Shown in pieces: positions 17,001 through 24,595 of a DNA stretch of 25,845 nucleotides. The DNA is from Promethearchaeota archaeon (GTDB lineage Archaea; Asgardarchaeota; Lokiarchaeia; Sigynarchaeales; SOKP01), in NCBI GenBank assembly GCA_016839905.1, contig JAEOTJ010000393.1, positions 1 through 25,845 on the forward strand. Reading direction: 5' to 3'. The notes beneath the pieces were generated by a model that saw nothing but the letters and a program-made list of their open reading frames with translations, was not told the DNA's origin and did not search any database. A program made the translations under genes and the position numbers. How positions within the stretch are numbered: position 1 is the first letter of the stretch; every line of letters begins with the position of its first letter.

Positions 17001-17178
17001 TATCTGTATCACTTTGTTGGTCAGATTCCCAACCATATATTTCCTTAAATTTCACTTGGAAATCAAAAGAATTAGAAAGTAATTTAAATATTTCGGTATA
17101 AATTGGTTCTCCTTCTTCTATAATACCTAGAGTAATGAATAATTTTTCAATTATACTCAATATACCATTTTCTCCCAT
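14050..17178 (-). CDS. DUF6603-like beta-rich protein
   Basis: 1042 residues from ATG 17178, with GTGA six bases upstream. Seen: a helical N-terminus (~1-90), then a very long stretch of alternating hydrophobic/polar residues and Gly-rich turns typical of an extended antiparallel beta structure (~120-760). Inside it, around 465-545, are 'GYGFALRGVGGIVGINRR', 'HVLFPEDPIKNA' and 'FPPEKGYFVFGPMVRLFWG'. These recall bacterial DUF6603 proteins, a family without known function. The C-terminal ~180 residues form a separate segment. No signal peptide is present, which argues against an outer-membrane barrel. Inferred: a scaffold, tube or groove-forming component of the assembly encoded by the operon. 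The DUF assignment is from memory of the motif and should be confirmed. Confidence 0.75.
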   Translation of the reverse strand: MGENGILSIIEKLFITLGIIEEGEPIYTEIFKLLSNSFDFQVKFKEIYGWESDQQSDTDNPYGGFNYQLFLNNLKNLFEAIYGTIGRDSAYEPSFISIEQSDSENNLVNVKCNRQAELLNIPLLTYKEGGKDLKLEAKVLPLITSQIPGNDAGLAIIPSGSGTITKTFPIIKDLWNLYFEVNGSLNPYALVIRPNSLSIQDLSSISEETSSGEFDISALLKREKPNQKPLFIIGDKNGTRFEIGTLGVKLQLSFHNNELEFILAFPIEDARIVIQSGDGDGFIQKVLPKNPIVVTIPITPTYSSKKGFYIDGGVGFEYTFNINKSIGPIFINSIDLNLDLDFDGPMITLITAVTGGLDVGPFAGVIEKIGLKTNLEFDSQGISDVSFGFKPPTGIGLSLDVGGVKGGGYLSIDPPNYAGILNLSVKNTFSITAIALLCTKLPDNKSGFSLLLSLMAEFGTPIQLGYGFALRGVGGIVGINRRMNKDALIEAQKAHTLEHVLFPEDPIKNATAIISTISNIFPPEKGYFVFGPMVRLFWGGVKRLVDFDLGIFIEFGGDGLVALIGLAHAALPTDDKPVIELNLDVLGVIDFGDKSLFIRASLFNSSILQKFTICGDMALQSNWGDDPDFLLSIGGFHPRFDPPPGYPELKRLSISMGKDNPRICFSLYLAITTNTFQTGAKLEVYAKAGKFSVEAGLGFDALIRFKPFMFDVGIFAYAAVKLGSVTLLNIDLDLNLKGPNPYHVKGHGIFEILFIKIRVKFDKEFGDKFPEDLETVSSLDRLVEVLGNTSPIYILPEWANEGVNLTEEAEDFLSPIGNVIFTQNAVPIGLEMQKFGGGAPPANEKLLLLGSPNFNGQNGVKEVTPAPKSKFAPAEFKRMSDNEKISAPAFESYRSGIRIGGTGKNPSVMTVKTIEYETILITHESDLQNAEFISVGRVALADLPINDRIKRSWTTLGSRKYHNPHQKIVDKTNPNYIKVEEPMYAVATSQSENGAFSRVRDDDKPCSNMTYFQASDHANRLNNSTLEVMNVAYVENIVEEED
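14058..14064 (-). promoter_or_regulatory. Strong ribosome-binding site inside the end of the preceding gene
   Basis: GAGGAGG is contained in the final Glu codons of the DUF6603-like gene and lies 9 nt before ATG 14048. The two genes are one base apart, so translational coupling is likely. Confidence 0.65.
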
Positions 17179-17205
17179 AAATTCTCACTTTTTTCTTTTT
17201 TTATT

Positions 17206-18690
17206 TTATTCTGTTGATTTTAAATAATCAAAACGCAAACCACTCGACTTGCGCTTCATATCTTGACTCTTTTTACGGCCACACCATAAATAGAAGTCGC
17301 CATTTGTATCACGGGCGAGTTGCCAAACCCTTTTTAGAAAAATCCCCGTTCTGGGCACTTCTTCCTCAAAAATATATTTTGATTCACCAAGAAATACTCC
17401 TTTATACTGTGTTATATCTGGCGAATCTACTTTAGTTCTGCCGCGTCTTAATATAATTTGTCCCTTTTTTAAGATATCTGATTTTACGATTTGTCTTGGA
17501 ACATAAGGAATCCAATAGGGAGGGACATAGGACATTAATTCATATTTTGCTAGGGGACCAACAAAATCTAGGCCAAATTTGTCCTCTTCAGTAATTTCAT
17601 CTTCTTTAACTAATTTTTCATTTTTTTTATCCCAATAATAAACGAGTATTTCCTTTTCCTCTCCCTCTTCTAACATCTTCTGTTTTTTCTCGAGTTCTTC
17701 ATCATGTCTGTCAATAATATCTCCCTCAGCATTTTCATATTTATGTTCAACACCCCATACGAGGTTAGCGAGTTCATCCCTTAATAAACTAACTTCTTCA
17801 ATTGGAGTACTTTCAAGACCTCCGTCATCTAAATTATTAGGAATGTAAAATAAGGAACCATCTGAAATATGGTCATTGCTACTTCCATCTTGTACCTTAG
17901 AGAGTGTAAAGATTTCCCAGCCTTTTCTTTCTTTTGTAGCATCTACAACAGGTTTTACATCAGTAACTATGCCAAAACTATCCATAACATTGAAGCGTGT
18001 TATTTTACGTAAGTTCCCTATATCATAGTTTATCGGGATATAAAACCAGTCATTTGAGTATAATAGCGCAAATTCCATTAATATCATAGTTAAGTAATTT
18101 AAATATGGACGTTTAATATTTCCCACATCAATTAAATGATCTTCAAAAGTCCACCATCTAGAGTTCGGCATGCCTTTATATCTGAGATTTTTTGGAAAAA
18201 TTGAAATATCTTCCTCTGGGCCCGATATGTTTACATTATTTGATAATTTAAAGTCATACCAATCAAGTTGATTACCATTATACTCTTCAGCAATTAATTC
18301 TGTTTTTCCATTCTTGATCTTAAAATTATATTCCAAACACTGTGGATTCCATCCTTCTACTTTTACTTCATTTTTTTCTTCACTAATATTTTCTCTTTCA
18401 GCCATCATTTCAAGAGGTGCGTTGATATCGAATTGGGTTTCAGAACTACCACGCACTATTTTATTCAATGGTAGTTTACTGACGCTAATTTCAGTTCTTA
18501 CGGGGCGTCCTCCATTTTGGGCTTTAAATTCGCCCATTTGCCATTGCCTACCAAGGAACCAACAGGGGTCTTTAATACGAGCTTGAATTCCTTCTTCTAT
18601 AGAATGTGTTTTATTTTTTGGTTCCAATCTTGTTAATTTTCTTAATTGTTGGATGGCTTTAGCACTACTAAATTTAATTAACTTTGGCAT
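17206..18690 (-). CDS. Conserved cluster protein of unknown function
   Basis: 494 residues from ATG 18690, chosen because AGAGG lies 8 nt upstream, just after the preceding gene's stop. An in-frame ATG at 18756 would overlap that gene and lacks such a site. Seen: 'IQARIKDPCWFLGRQWQMGEF' (~35-55, one block), 'RWWTFED' (~178-184), 'EFALLYSNDWFYIPI' (~206-220), 'FGIVTDVKPV' (~239-248) and the C-terminal 'LARDTNGDFYLWCGRK' (~458-473) and 'SGLRFDY'. These are hallmark blocks of a bacterial family I know only as hypothetical proteins next to homologues of the other operon genes. An acidic, charged loop (~325-385) interrupts the fold. There is no TM helix or signal peptide. Trp-rich conserved positions suggest a stable interaction surface. 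No enzymatic role can be assigned. Confidence 0.8.
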   Translation of the reverse strand: MPKLIKFSSAKAIQQLRKLTRLEPKNKTHSIEEGIQARIKDPCWFLGRQWQMGEFKAQNGGRPVRTEISVSKLPLNKIVRGSSETQFDINAPLEMMAERENISEEKNEVKVEGWNPQCLEYNFKIKNGKTELIAEEYNGNQLDWYDFKLSNNVNISGPEEDISIFPKNLRYKGMPNSRWWTFEDHLIDVGNIKRPYLNYLTMILMEFALLYSNDWFYIPINYDIGNLRKITRFNVMDSFGIVTDVKPVVDATKERKGWEIFTLSKVQDGSSNDHISDGSLFYIPNNLDDGGLESTPIEEVSLLRDELANLVWGVEHKYENAEGDIIDRHDEELEKKQKMLEEGEEKEILVYYWDKKNEKLVKEDEITEEDKFGLDFVGPLAKYELMSYVPPYWIPYVPRQIVKSDILKKGQIILRRGRTKVDSPDITQYKGVFLGESKYIFEEEVPRTGIFLKRVWQLARDTNGDFYLWCGRKKSQDMKRKSSGLRFDYLKSTE

Positions 18691-18698
18691 TATTTTTT

Positions 18699-18703
18699 CC
18701 TCT
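18699..18703 (-). promoter_or_regulatory. Ribosome-binding site deciding the start at 18690
   Basis: AGAGG directly follows the TAA of the 1850-residue protein (18706-18704) and lies 8 nt before ATG 18690. It favours this start over the longer ATG at 18756. Confidence 0.6.
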
Positions 18704-21700
18704 TTATTCTGAATTTGAATTATTTGAAGAGATATTAAGATTAGTTCTTGCAACATTCATTTCATTTTGATTCAAAAGGTTTGCTGTAGTATAGAAATAT
18801 GAAGAACCTGATAAGAGTGAACAGAGTAGAAGTGGAACATGTGGAAATAAAGCACTATGGTAATCTTTTCCCTTTCCAATATTACTACTATCAAATCTTA
18901 ATGCTGGAAATAGTTTACCTAATTTTGGACTACTAATTATTTGTTCGCTTCCAACCATGCGTATTTGCATCAATTCAATGGTTTCTAATATAGTTTGCGC
19001 TAAGGAGTCTGGGCTTTTGGGTTTCAAGACCTCGAACTTGGAGGGTGCTGCTATAAGAATGGCGTTTGGAGCCTCAGATTGAGGAGCATCATAACTATAT
19101 GCAATTCCCGTGGTCTCTATCATATTTGGGAAAAATTCAACCCAATCATCAATATAAATATTACATAAACACTTAACAGTTCCAGTTCCCGAGAATGGGG
19201 CAATATACAAAAAATCGGTATTATGGTATTCTTCTTCTTCACTTTCTTCTACACTTTCTTCTTCATTATATTCTCGCTCTGATGGTCGTGTGTTTTCATC
19301 CTCATAGAATTTATAATAATCGTTATCTTCAAATAAATTCAATGCATCTTTGATTTTACTTCGAACATCTTTATAATTTTCTAATATGCTTTCATCAAAT
19401 GGACCCTCCATTGCATCAAAATTTATAGTCCAATCCTTAATACCAGATAGTACATAGGGTGTAAAAATCATCAGTTTTTTTCCATCGGTTGCTCCTTGAA
19501 AAATTGATATAAGGCGACTTATTATTTGAGTTCCCCTTATCATACGTAATTTTTCATTCCAATCTTCTTTATTCTCATTTAATTCGAGTTTTAAATTATT
19601 TAACCATTCTATTGCGGGATGTTCACTATTATCTCCATAATCCCATCCATTTTTATCATTCCAAGGATCATCTGAACTATCTATGGTATTTGTTAATTCT
19701 TTAAATATGTCAATTATATTGTCCCTTTTCTTTATGAGAAATGTTACGAGTCCGTCTAATATATTATTAAGGATTTTTAAACTCTCTGAACAATTTGGAA
19801 AAGGAGTCATTGCTTGATAATATCCATATTGGCTGGCTTCTTGTAAGTTATCTTGAAACTCAGATACTTGTTCTACTGGGTAGTCCCCTATATCCAAGTT
19901 ATTTATGTGAGTAATTAAATTTGTGTATTCAGATTGGTCTGAACCGAGATCAATAATCATATCTATTTTCTCAAGATATTCAATTTCCAGATCATAATCT
20001 CCATCTATTTCGACATCCATTTCTTGTAGTATTAATCTTATTTCATCAATTTCTGATGCGATTTCTCTCCAAAGTTGATGTGTATTATTCTCATCGATCT
20101 CTGTTTTTAAAAACTCTTCTAAATAATCTAAATTTTCTTTTAAAATTTTCTGAGTCATTATTTGGTTATTGAAAATATCTTGAAAGTAATCAATCAGATA
20201 ACCCAATCGTTTTAAGAAGACTTCACCCCGCTTTATTAGTATTTCTATTGTCTTAAAGAGATTAATATCTTGAAGATTTTCTTTAGTAAGAATCTTCAGC
20301 TCTTTACTCGGTGTTGCTGATACTTCTTGGTTGTATTGAGTATTTTGATGTAATATCTTTCTTAATAAATTAGCTTTCTTAATAAGAATATCATCTAAAG
20401 TGATTTCAATTGAAAATTTATTTAGCTTTTCTTGTGGTTTCAAATCCCATGGGTAAGGGCCTAATAAATCAAAGTCAGGATCATCTTCTCCTTCGAGGTC
20501 TCTCCATGATTGTAATATAAAATATCTCATTTTTATCTCTAACTCTTTTTCACCACCAATAATTAGATCGATTGCTTTAAATTCGAGTTCATTTAAAGGA
20601 ATTTGTAATGAAAAGGCAGAACTATCATCCTCTGTTAATGAAATCCTAACATTTACAATAGAGTTAGATAAATCGCCAAGAACGCTCTCACAAAAATGAG
20701 TGACAATAGGAGCTGCGATTTTTCTAGGAAATCTTATTATATCTGCATTTTGAATTTGCTCATAATTCCATTCAAAAATTTCATCTATATTAACAGGAGG
20801 GTCTACAATTAAGAAGACTTTAGATCCATGTCTATCACCAGTTCGATGTCCTTGAATAAATTCTGGTTTTGGAGGGAGAGTTTCTCCATCAAGAAAATCA
20901 AGCCAAGCACCTGTTCTAGTGGTATTACCTCTTAGAAATTGATAAAGGACTTCTGCTACGGCCATATCGGCTGCAGCATCATAGGTTTTACTTACTTCAT
21001 CTTGAATAGTTTTAAAAGCATTTATTTTTTTAGCTAAAATTCCTTTTTCATAAACTTTTAATAAATCATCATTATCTACGTTAATTTCAGCTTCGAGTAA
21101 AGCTTCTCCATTAATTACTGTTTCAACATAAGTTATCTCATCATCCTCATTTAATGTACTGGATTGTAATTTTAGTGGAAAAGCTTTTCTTAATTTATAA
21201 ATATCGAGTTCTTCCAAATTACTAAGAATCTCGGCATTTTTATGAATGGCCCTTTCAAATTGATATCCCAAAAGCTCCTCGGGAGAATGATTTTGTCTTA
21301 GGCCATCAAAATACCACTTTCCTTTTCTTATTTGATCAGATGATAAATTTATCCTAAATTGTCCCGTAGGATCGTCATTTTCACCTAGCATCGAAGCATT
21401 TCGGAGAAGCGCAGCTGTAACTGCTTGAGCTTGGGATGGAGCTTGGATATATTCTGAATTCATGGCAGTATTTGATTGAATGCCTCCGGGTTTTTCAAGC
21501 CAACCATATACTCCAATAAAAGGTTTTTTCTCTTCTTGTTCAAAATTAAAATATTTAATTAATCGTTCATGAGCAAGGCCCGTTATCCATGCATCAAGAC
21601 GATAAGATAATAAATCAAGAAATTCCATTAATAAAATTTCAAGGTTATCGGGATGGACACGTTTAAGTATATTAGCTACTTTTAATAGGGATAAATCGGG

Positions 21701-24256
21701 AACAATTCTCTCTATAAGTTCGGGATGTTCTAAAAGATAATAAATTAATCGCTTTAAAACTGGAGGATTCTGAATGGGACTTTTTTCTATAAAATCATTA
21801 AGATTTAATGGAGTATGCATTTCAGATAAATGATGAAGGTAAGCGGTTTCGCTATGAGTATACTCAGGAAGATCCTCTCTTTGTTGATTGATAAAATCCT
21901 TTACTAATGGGCAATTTATCCGCATGGGATCATTATCCATATTGAAAATATCATTTGCATCAATCATTCGTACATTTAATCCTTGTGAGACTCTTGTAGT
22001 ACGTAATATTTCTAATAAATCCTCAAATGAATTGTCTTCATTACCATCTCCTAAAGTTGGTACCTGTATTATGGAAGATCCACTTATCATTTCATGGATA
22101 TTTTTCTTAAAATCTTTTTTACCTAAAGCAATTGAAAGAAATTCGTCCTTTTCACCAATACAGAATTCTTTAATACAACTTAGAACTTCCGCATTTTCTC
22201 CAATAGATTCAACCGGTTCCCAATTCTTTAATGACATTACAGGTAATATTCCATAAGGATTATCTCCGACTTTAATAGCGGGGAAATTACCCCGAGCACG
22301 AACATTTTCCAAAAAGAAACTTGAAAATTGTTTCCAATCCGGTAGTGAGTTTTTCAAAATATCGGTCCACGCTCCTTTAAAACCAGATATACATGCATCC
22401 CATAATAACATGTTGATAGAGGTTGCTTCATTTTGTTCTCTCAGATCAGAACCCTCTATCTCCCCTAACGTGTTAGGATCAAATTTTAAGACATTTGTTA
22501 AGATGTGGGCATCTGAGTAACCAGCCTCCATTTCAGAAATCGACCCATTGTAAGTTTTTAGTGAGGGGATCATTCCCTTAGTCTTTTTAAAATATTCAAT
22601 TATATCGGTTTCAAGTTCTGTATGAGGGCTTTTTGAATTCTCCGTATTGTTTGTTGGTGAGTCTTGAGCAACTATAGATAATTGTCCCGCAGTATTTCGT
22701 CGTTTGAAGATCTCCTCCAAGTTAGAATGAATATTCTCAGAATTACTAAATCCAACAGCTATCAACCAATCTGCTTCTTTAATTTGCGTGACTTTGTCTG
22801 ATTTAGTTATTTTTACTCCCATCCCTAAGCTTATTGCTTTTTTAAAATCTGTTAACCAATGACTTTCATTAAGTTCATTAGGCGAAATGAAAATTTTATC
22901 TTTTTTAATTTTAATCGGATCATTCAATAATTGTTGATAATTACCATCCTTGATTGTATAAAGGACTAAATAATTAGGGAGCGTTTGAATTTGAATGCCT
23001 TTTTCCATTAGGATTTCAATTGGATCATTAATTTCTTTTGAATTTTCATCTATTACATTAGTATCATAATTCCAACTTTTCCCTTCATAATTTAACATCA
23101 TATTTTTCGCTAACTGGCGTGCCCGGACTGCTCCAAAAGTCTCCTCCATTTGCACACTATTCATTTCAACGATCTCTATAAATGCTTCTCTATCCATACC
23201 TATATCTATACTACCAAGAAGTCTCTCGACCATTTCAACATAAAAGGTATTTTCATCTTTCTCTCGTGTTTTTAAAAATTCCATTATCTCTCTTTTCTTG
23301 GCTTCTCTCTTCTCAACAGGTTGAGAAATTTCAATTGCCCGTTCTACTAATTCTTCAGTGAGTTTATTTATTGTATTCGTTGAATTAACTTTTGTTTTCT
23401 GACTAATATCCTCATCTATGAGTTTTAACGATGCTTCAAGAATATTTGTCTTATATTTATCTATTCTTCTATTGAGCTCTTGCTTCTTTATGTTCACATT
23501 TTCGCTACTTTTGATAAGAACTTTTGATTCATTATCTAAATTTGTTTTAGTAATATCTATAGTACTATTAAATTGATTTAATTTCTTGGAATCCTCAATA
23601 AGTTCAATACCTCTATCTTTTATACTCTTTAAGAAACCAGCATTCTTATTAGCAAATGCTACAATTTTCATTTCATCTCTATCTTTATTCTCAAGAATTT
23701 GAGATAAATCCATGAGGAGTGATTTAGATAGATTACTCAATTCATTATTAAGAAGATTTGATTTTTCATTTTTATCTTGTTTTCCTAACTTGATTAGCTC
23801 AACTAAAGCTTGTTTTAATTTTATAAAAAATTCATCTATTAATTTCTTAAGCTCATTTCTTATTTGGCCTTCCTCGGGACCTTCTGTTTGTTTAGAATCA
23901 CTGTTTAATTCATCATATTGACTTTTATATACAGACCATTTGGATTTTTCTTCATCTGTAAGTTTTCCTATTGGAATAGAAACATGAATGTCATCAGGAT
24001 ACCATCTAATCCAATACTGCGATTCCTTTTTAGAAAAAGTTTTTACTTTAGTTTTTAGACTTTTATTTATATTATTTGAGATATTATTATTTTTTTTTGA
24101 TGAGTTATCAAAATAAGCAATTGGATTACTTAAATTTTCATCAAGATAACGGATTTCTAATTTAAGTGGTAATAAAACCACTGGCCTTGGTAAAACATCG
24201 GATGTTAGAATTGAGGGATCCACCCTTTCAAATTGATCGGTTTCTTGATATTGCAC
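18704..24256 (-). CDS. Giant conserved cluster protein of unknown function (first gene of operon)
   Basis: 1850 residues from GTG 24256; the true N-terminus probably lies ~44 residues further upstream (see 24257-24389). Seen: 'LLPLKLEIRYL' (~28-38) and 'WYPDDIHV' (~85-92); a Lys/Glu-rich coiled-coil insert (~105-320); 'AQDSPTNNTE' (~530-539); 'VGDNPYGILPVMSL' (~663-676); 'SYRLDAWITGLA' (~884-895); 'GVYGWLE' (~915-921); 'LLGYQFERAIH' (~995-1005); a long helical region (~1230-1500); a Glu-rich loop (~1663-1677); and 'IDDWVEFFP' with 'ETTGIAYSYDAP' (~1702-1725). These match, in the same order, a bacterial family known to me only as hypothetical proteins. No signal peptide, TM helix or nucleotide-binding loop is seen. 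Inferred: the central scaffold of a multi-protein cytoplasmic assembly. The coiled-coil insert appears larger than in the bacterial proteins I recall. Confidence 0.8.
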   Translation of the reverse strand: MQYQETDQFERVDPSILTSDVLPRPVVLLPLKLEIRYLDENLSNPIAYFDNSSKKNNNISNNINKSLKTKVKTFSKKESQYWIRWYPDDIHVSIPIGKLTDEEKSKWSVYKSQYDELNSDSKQTEGPEEGQIRNELKKLIDEFFIKLKQALVELIKLGKQDKNEKSNLLNNELSNLSKSLLMDLSQILENKDRDEMKIVAFANKNAGFLKSIKDRGIELIEDSKKLNQFNSTIDITKTNLDNESKVLIKSSENVNIKKQELNRRIDKYKTNILEASLKLIDEDISQKTKVNSTNTINKLTEELVERAIEISQPVEKREAKKREIMEFLKTREKDENTFYVEMVERLLGSIDIGMDREAFIEIVEMNSVQMEETFGAVRARQLAKNMMLNYEGKSWNYDTNVIDENSKEINDPIEILMEKGIQIQTLPNYLVLYTIKDGNYQQLLNDPIKIKKDKIFISPNELNESHWLTDFKKAISLGMGVKITKSDKVTQIKEADWLIAVGFSNSENIHSNLEEIFKRRNTAGQLSIVAQDSPTNNTENSKSPHTELETDIIEYFKKTKGMIPSLKTYNGSISEMEAGYSDAHILTNVLKFDPNTLGEIEGSDLREQNEATSINMLLWDACISGFKGAWTDILKNSLPDWKQFSSFFLENVRARGNFPAIKVGDNPYGILPVMSLKNWEPVESIGENAEVLSCIKEFCIGEKDEFLSIALGKKDFKKNIHEMISGSSIIQVPTLGDGNEDNSFEDLLEILRTTRVSQGLNVRMIDANDIFNMDNDPMRINCPLVKDFINQQREDLPEYTHSETAYLHHLSEMHTPLNLNDFIEKSPIQNPPVLKRLIYYLLEHPELIERIVPDLSLLKVANILKRVHPDNLEILLMEFLDLLSYRLDAWITGLAHERLIKYFNFEQEEKKPFIGVYGWLEKPGGIQSNTAMNSEYIQAPSQAQAVTAALLRNASMLGENDDPTGQFRINLSSDQIRKGKWYFDGLRQNHSPEELLGYQFERAIHKNAEILSNLEELDIYKLRKAFPLKLQSSTLNEDDEITYVETVINGEALLEAEINVDNDDLLKVYEKGILAKKINAFKTIQDEVSKTYDAAADMAVAEVLYQFLRGNTTRTGAWLDFLDGETLPPKPEFIQGHRTGDRHGSKVFLIVDPPVNIDEIFEWNYEQIQNADIIRFPRKIAAPIVTHFCESVLGDLSNSIVNVRISLTEDDSSAFSLQIPLNELEFKAIDLIIGGEKELEIKMRYFILQSWRDLEGEDDPDFDLLGPYPWDLKPQEKLNKFSIEITLDDILIKKANLLRKILHQNTQYNQEVSATPSKELKILTKENLQDINLFKTIEILIKRGEVFLKRLGYLIDYFQDIFNNQIMTQKILKENLDYLEEFLKTEIDENNTHQLWREIASEIDEIRLILQEMDVEIDGDYDLEIEYLEKIDMIIDLGSDQSEYTNLITHINNLDIGDYPVEQVSEFQDNLQEASQYGYYQAMTPFPNCSESLKILNNILDGLVTFLIKKRDNIIDIFKELTNTIDSSDDPWNDKNGWDYGDNSEHPAIEWLNNLKLELNENKEDWNEKLRMIRGTQIISRLISIFQGATDGKKLMIFTPYVLSGIKDWTINFDAMEGPFDESILENYKDVRSKIKDALNLFEDNDYYKFYEDENTRPSEREYNEEESVEESEEEEYHNTDFLYIAPFSGTGTVKCLCNIYIDDWVEFFPNMIETTGIAYSYDAPQSEAPNAILIAAPSKFEVLKPKSPDSLAQTILETIELMQIRMVGSEQIISSPKLGKLFPALRFDSSNIGKGKDYHSALFPHVPLLLCSLLSGSSYFYTTANLLNQNEMNVARTNLNISSNNSNSE

Positions 24257-24389
24257 GCCTTGTTGAGGTTGCTCGTTTATTTGAGGTTGCTCGCTCGTTT
24301 GAGATTGACTTTCGTGTTGGAACTGAACGCCAGATTGAAATTGCTTGATATCCTTCTTACTTTTATCTACTTGCTTAGGGATGACTCAT
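24257..24389 (-). other. Probable N-terminal extension of the giant protein, disrupted by an apparent 1-nt frameshift
   Basis: Upstream of GTG 24256 the frame stays open for 43 codons to a TGA (24388-24386). It encodes a Gln-rich, coding-like peptide (KKDIKQFQSGVQFQHES...), but has no ATG, GTG or TTG. One frame away, ATG AGT CAT starts at 24389 and ends at TAA after four codons. Removing one base from the CCC run (plus-strand GGG, 24378-24380) joins the two as MSHPKQVDKSKKD.... GTG 24256 itself has no ribosome-binding site. A sequencing or assembly error, a recent indel or a recoding event could each explain this. Confidence 0.5.
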
Positions 24390-24445
24390 CACGTCATTAA
24401 ATATAATTTTTTTTAAATTTAAATAATTTGATAAATAGTATTTTA

Positions 24446-24460
24446 GTTTTTATATTAAAA
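24446..24460 (-). promoter_or_regulatory. Candidate TATA box of the six-gene operon
   Basis: On the minus strand the sequence reads TTTTAATATAAAAAC, a fair archaeal TATA-like element. It is placed about 57-70 bases before ATG 24389, giving a short leader. The surrounding DNA is so AT-rich that other boxes are possible. No clear operator is visible. Confidence 0.35.
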
Positions 24461-24530
24461 AATTTTCCAAATTTTTTGCATATTCTTTGGTGTAGTCCGA
24501 TTTAATTAGTTTGTATCTTTATTTCACTCA

Positions 24531-24541
24531 TTATATATTTA
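24531..24541 (+). promoter_or_regulatory. Candidate TATA box of hisS
   Basis: TTATATATTTA lies ~55 bases before the hisS ATG. A second A/T-rich stretch (24561-24575) is about 25-30 bases before the ATG and would give a leaderless mRNA. This fits the lack of any Shine-Dalgarno sequence before hisS. The divergent intergenic region otherwise holds no recognisable gene or RNA. Confidence 0.35.
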
Positions 24542-24595
24542 TTAGATAATTTCTTTAACCTCATAAATAAAAAAACATAAAAAAAACATATCAAA

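Noticed and set aside
18691..18756. Longer start (ATG 18756) for the 494-residue protein
   Set aside because: It would overlap the 3' end of the preceding gene and lacks a well-placed ribosome-binding site. ATG 18690 has AGAGG at a proper distance and begins the family-like sequence.
9626..24256. Contractile injection system or phage-tail cluster
   Set aside because: I considered this because of the many large structural-looking proteins. I see no sheath, tube, baseplate-J, spike/PAAR or AAA+ ATPase gene in the operon.
24166..24348. Small plus-strand ORF in the 5' region of the giant gene
   Set aside because: It is antisense to the coding-like N-terminal region and shows no start signal or recognisable protein.
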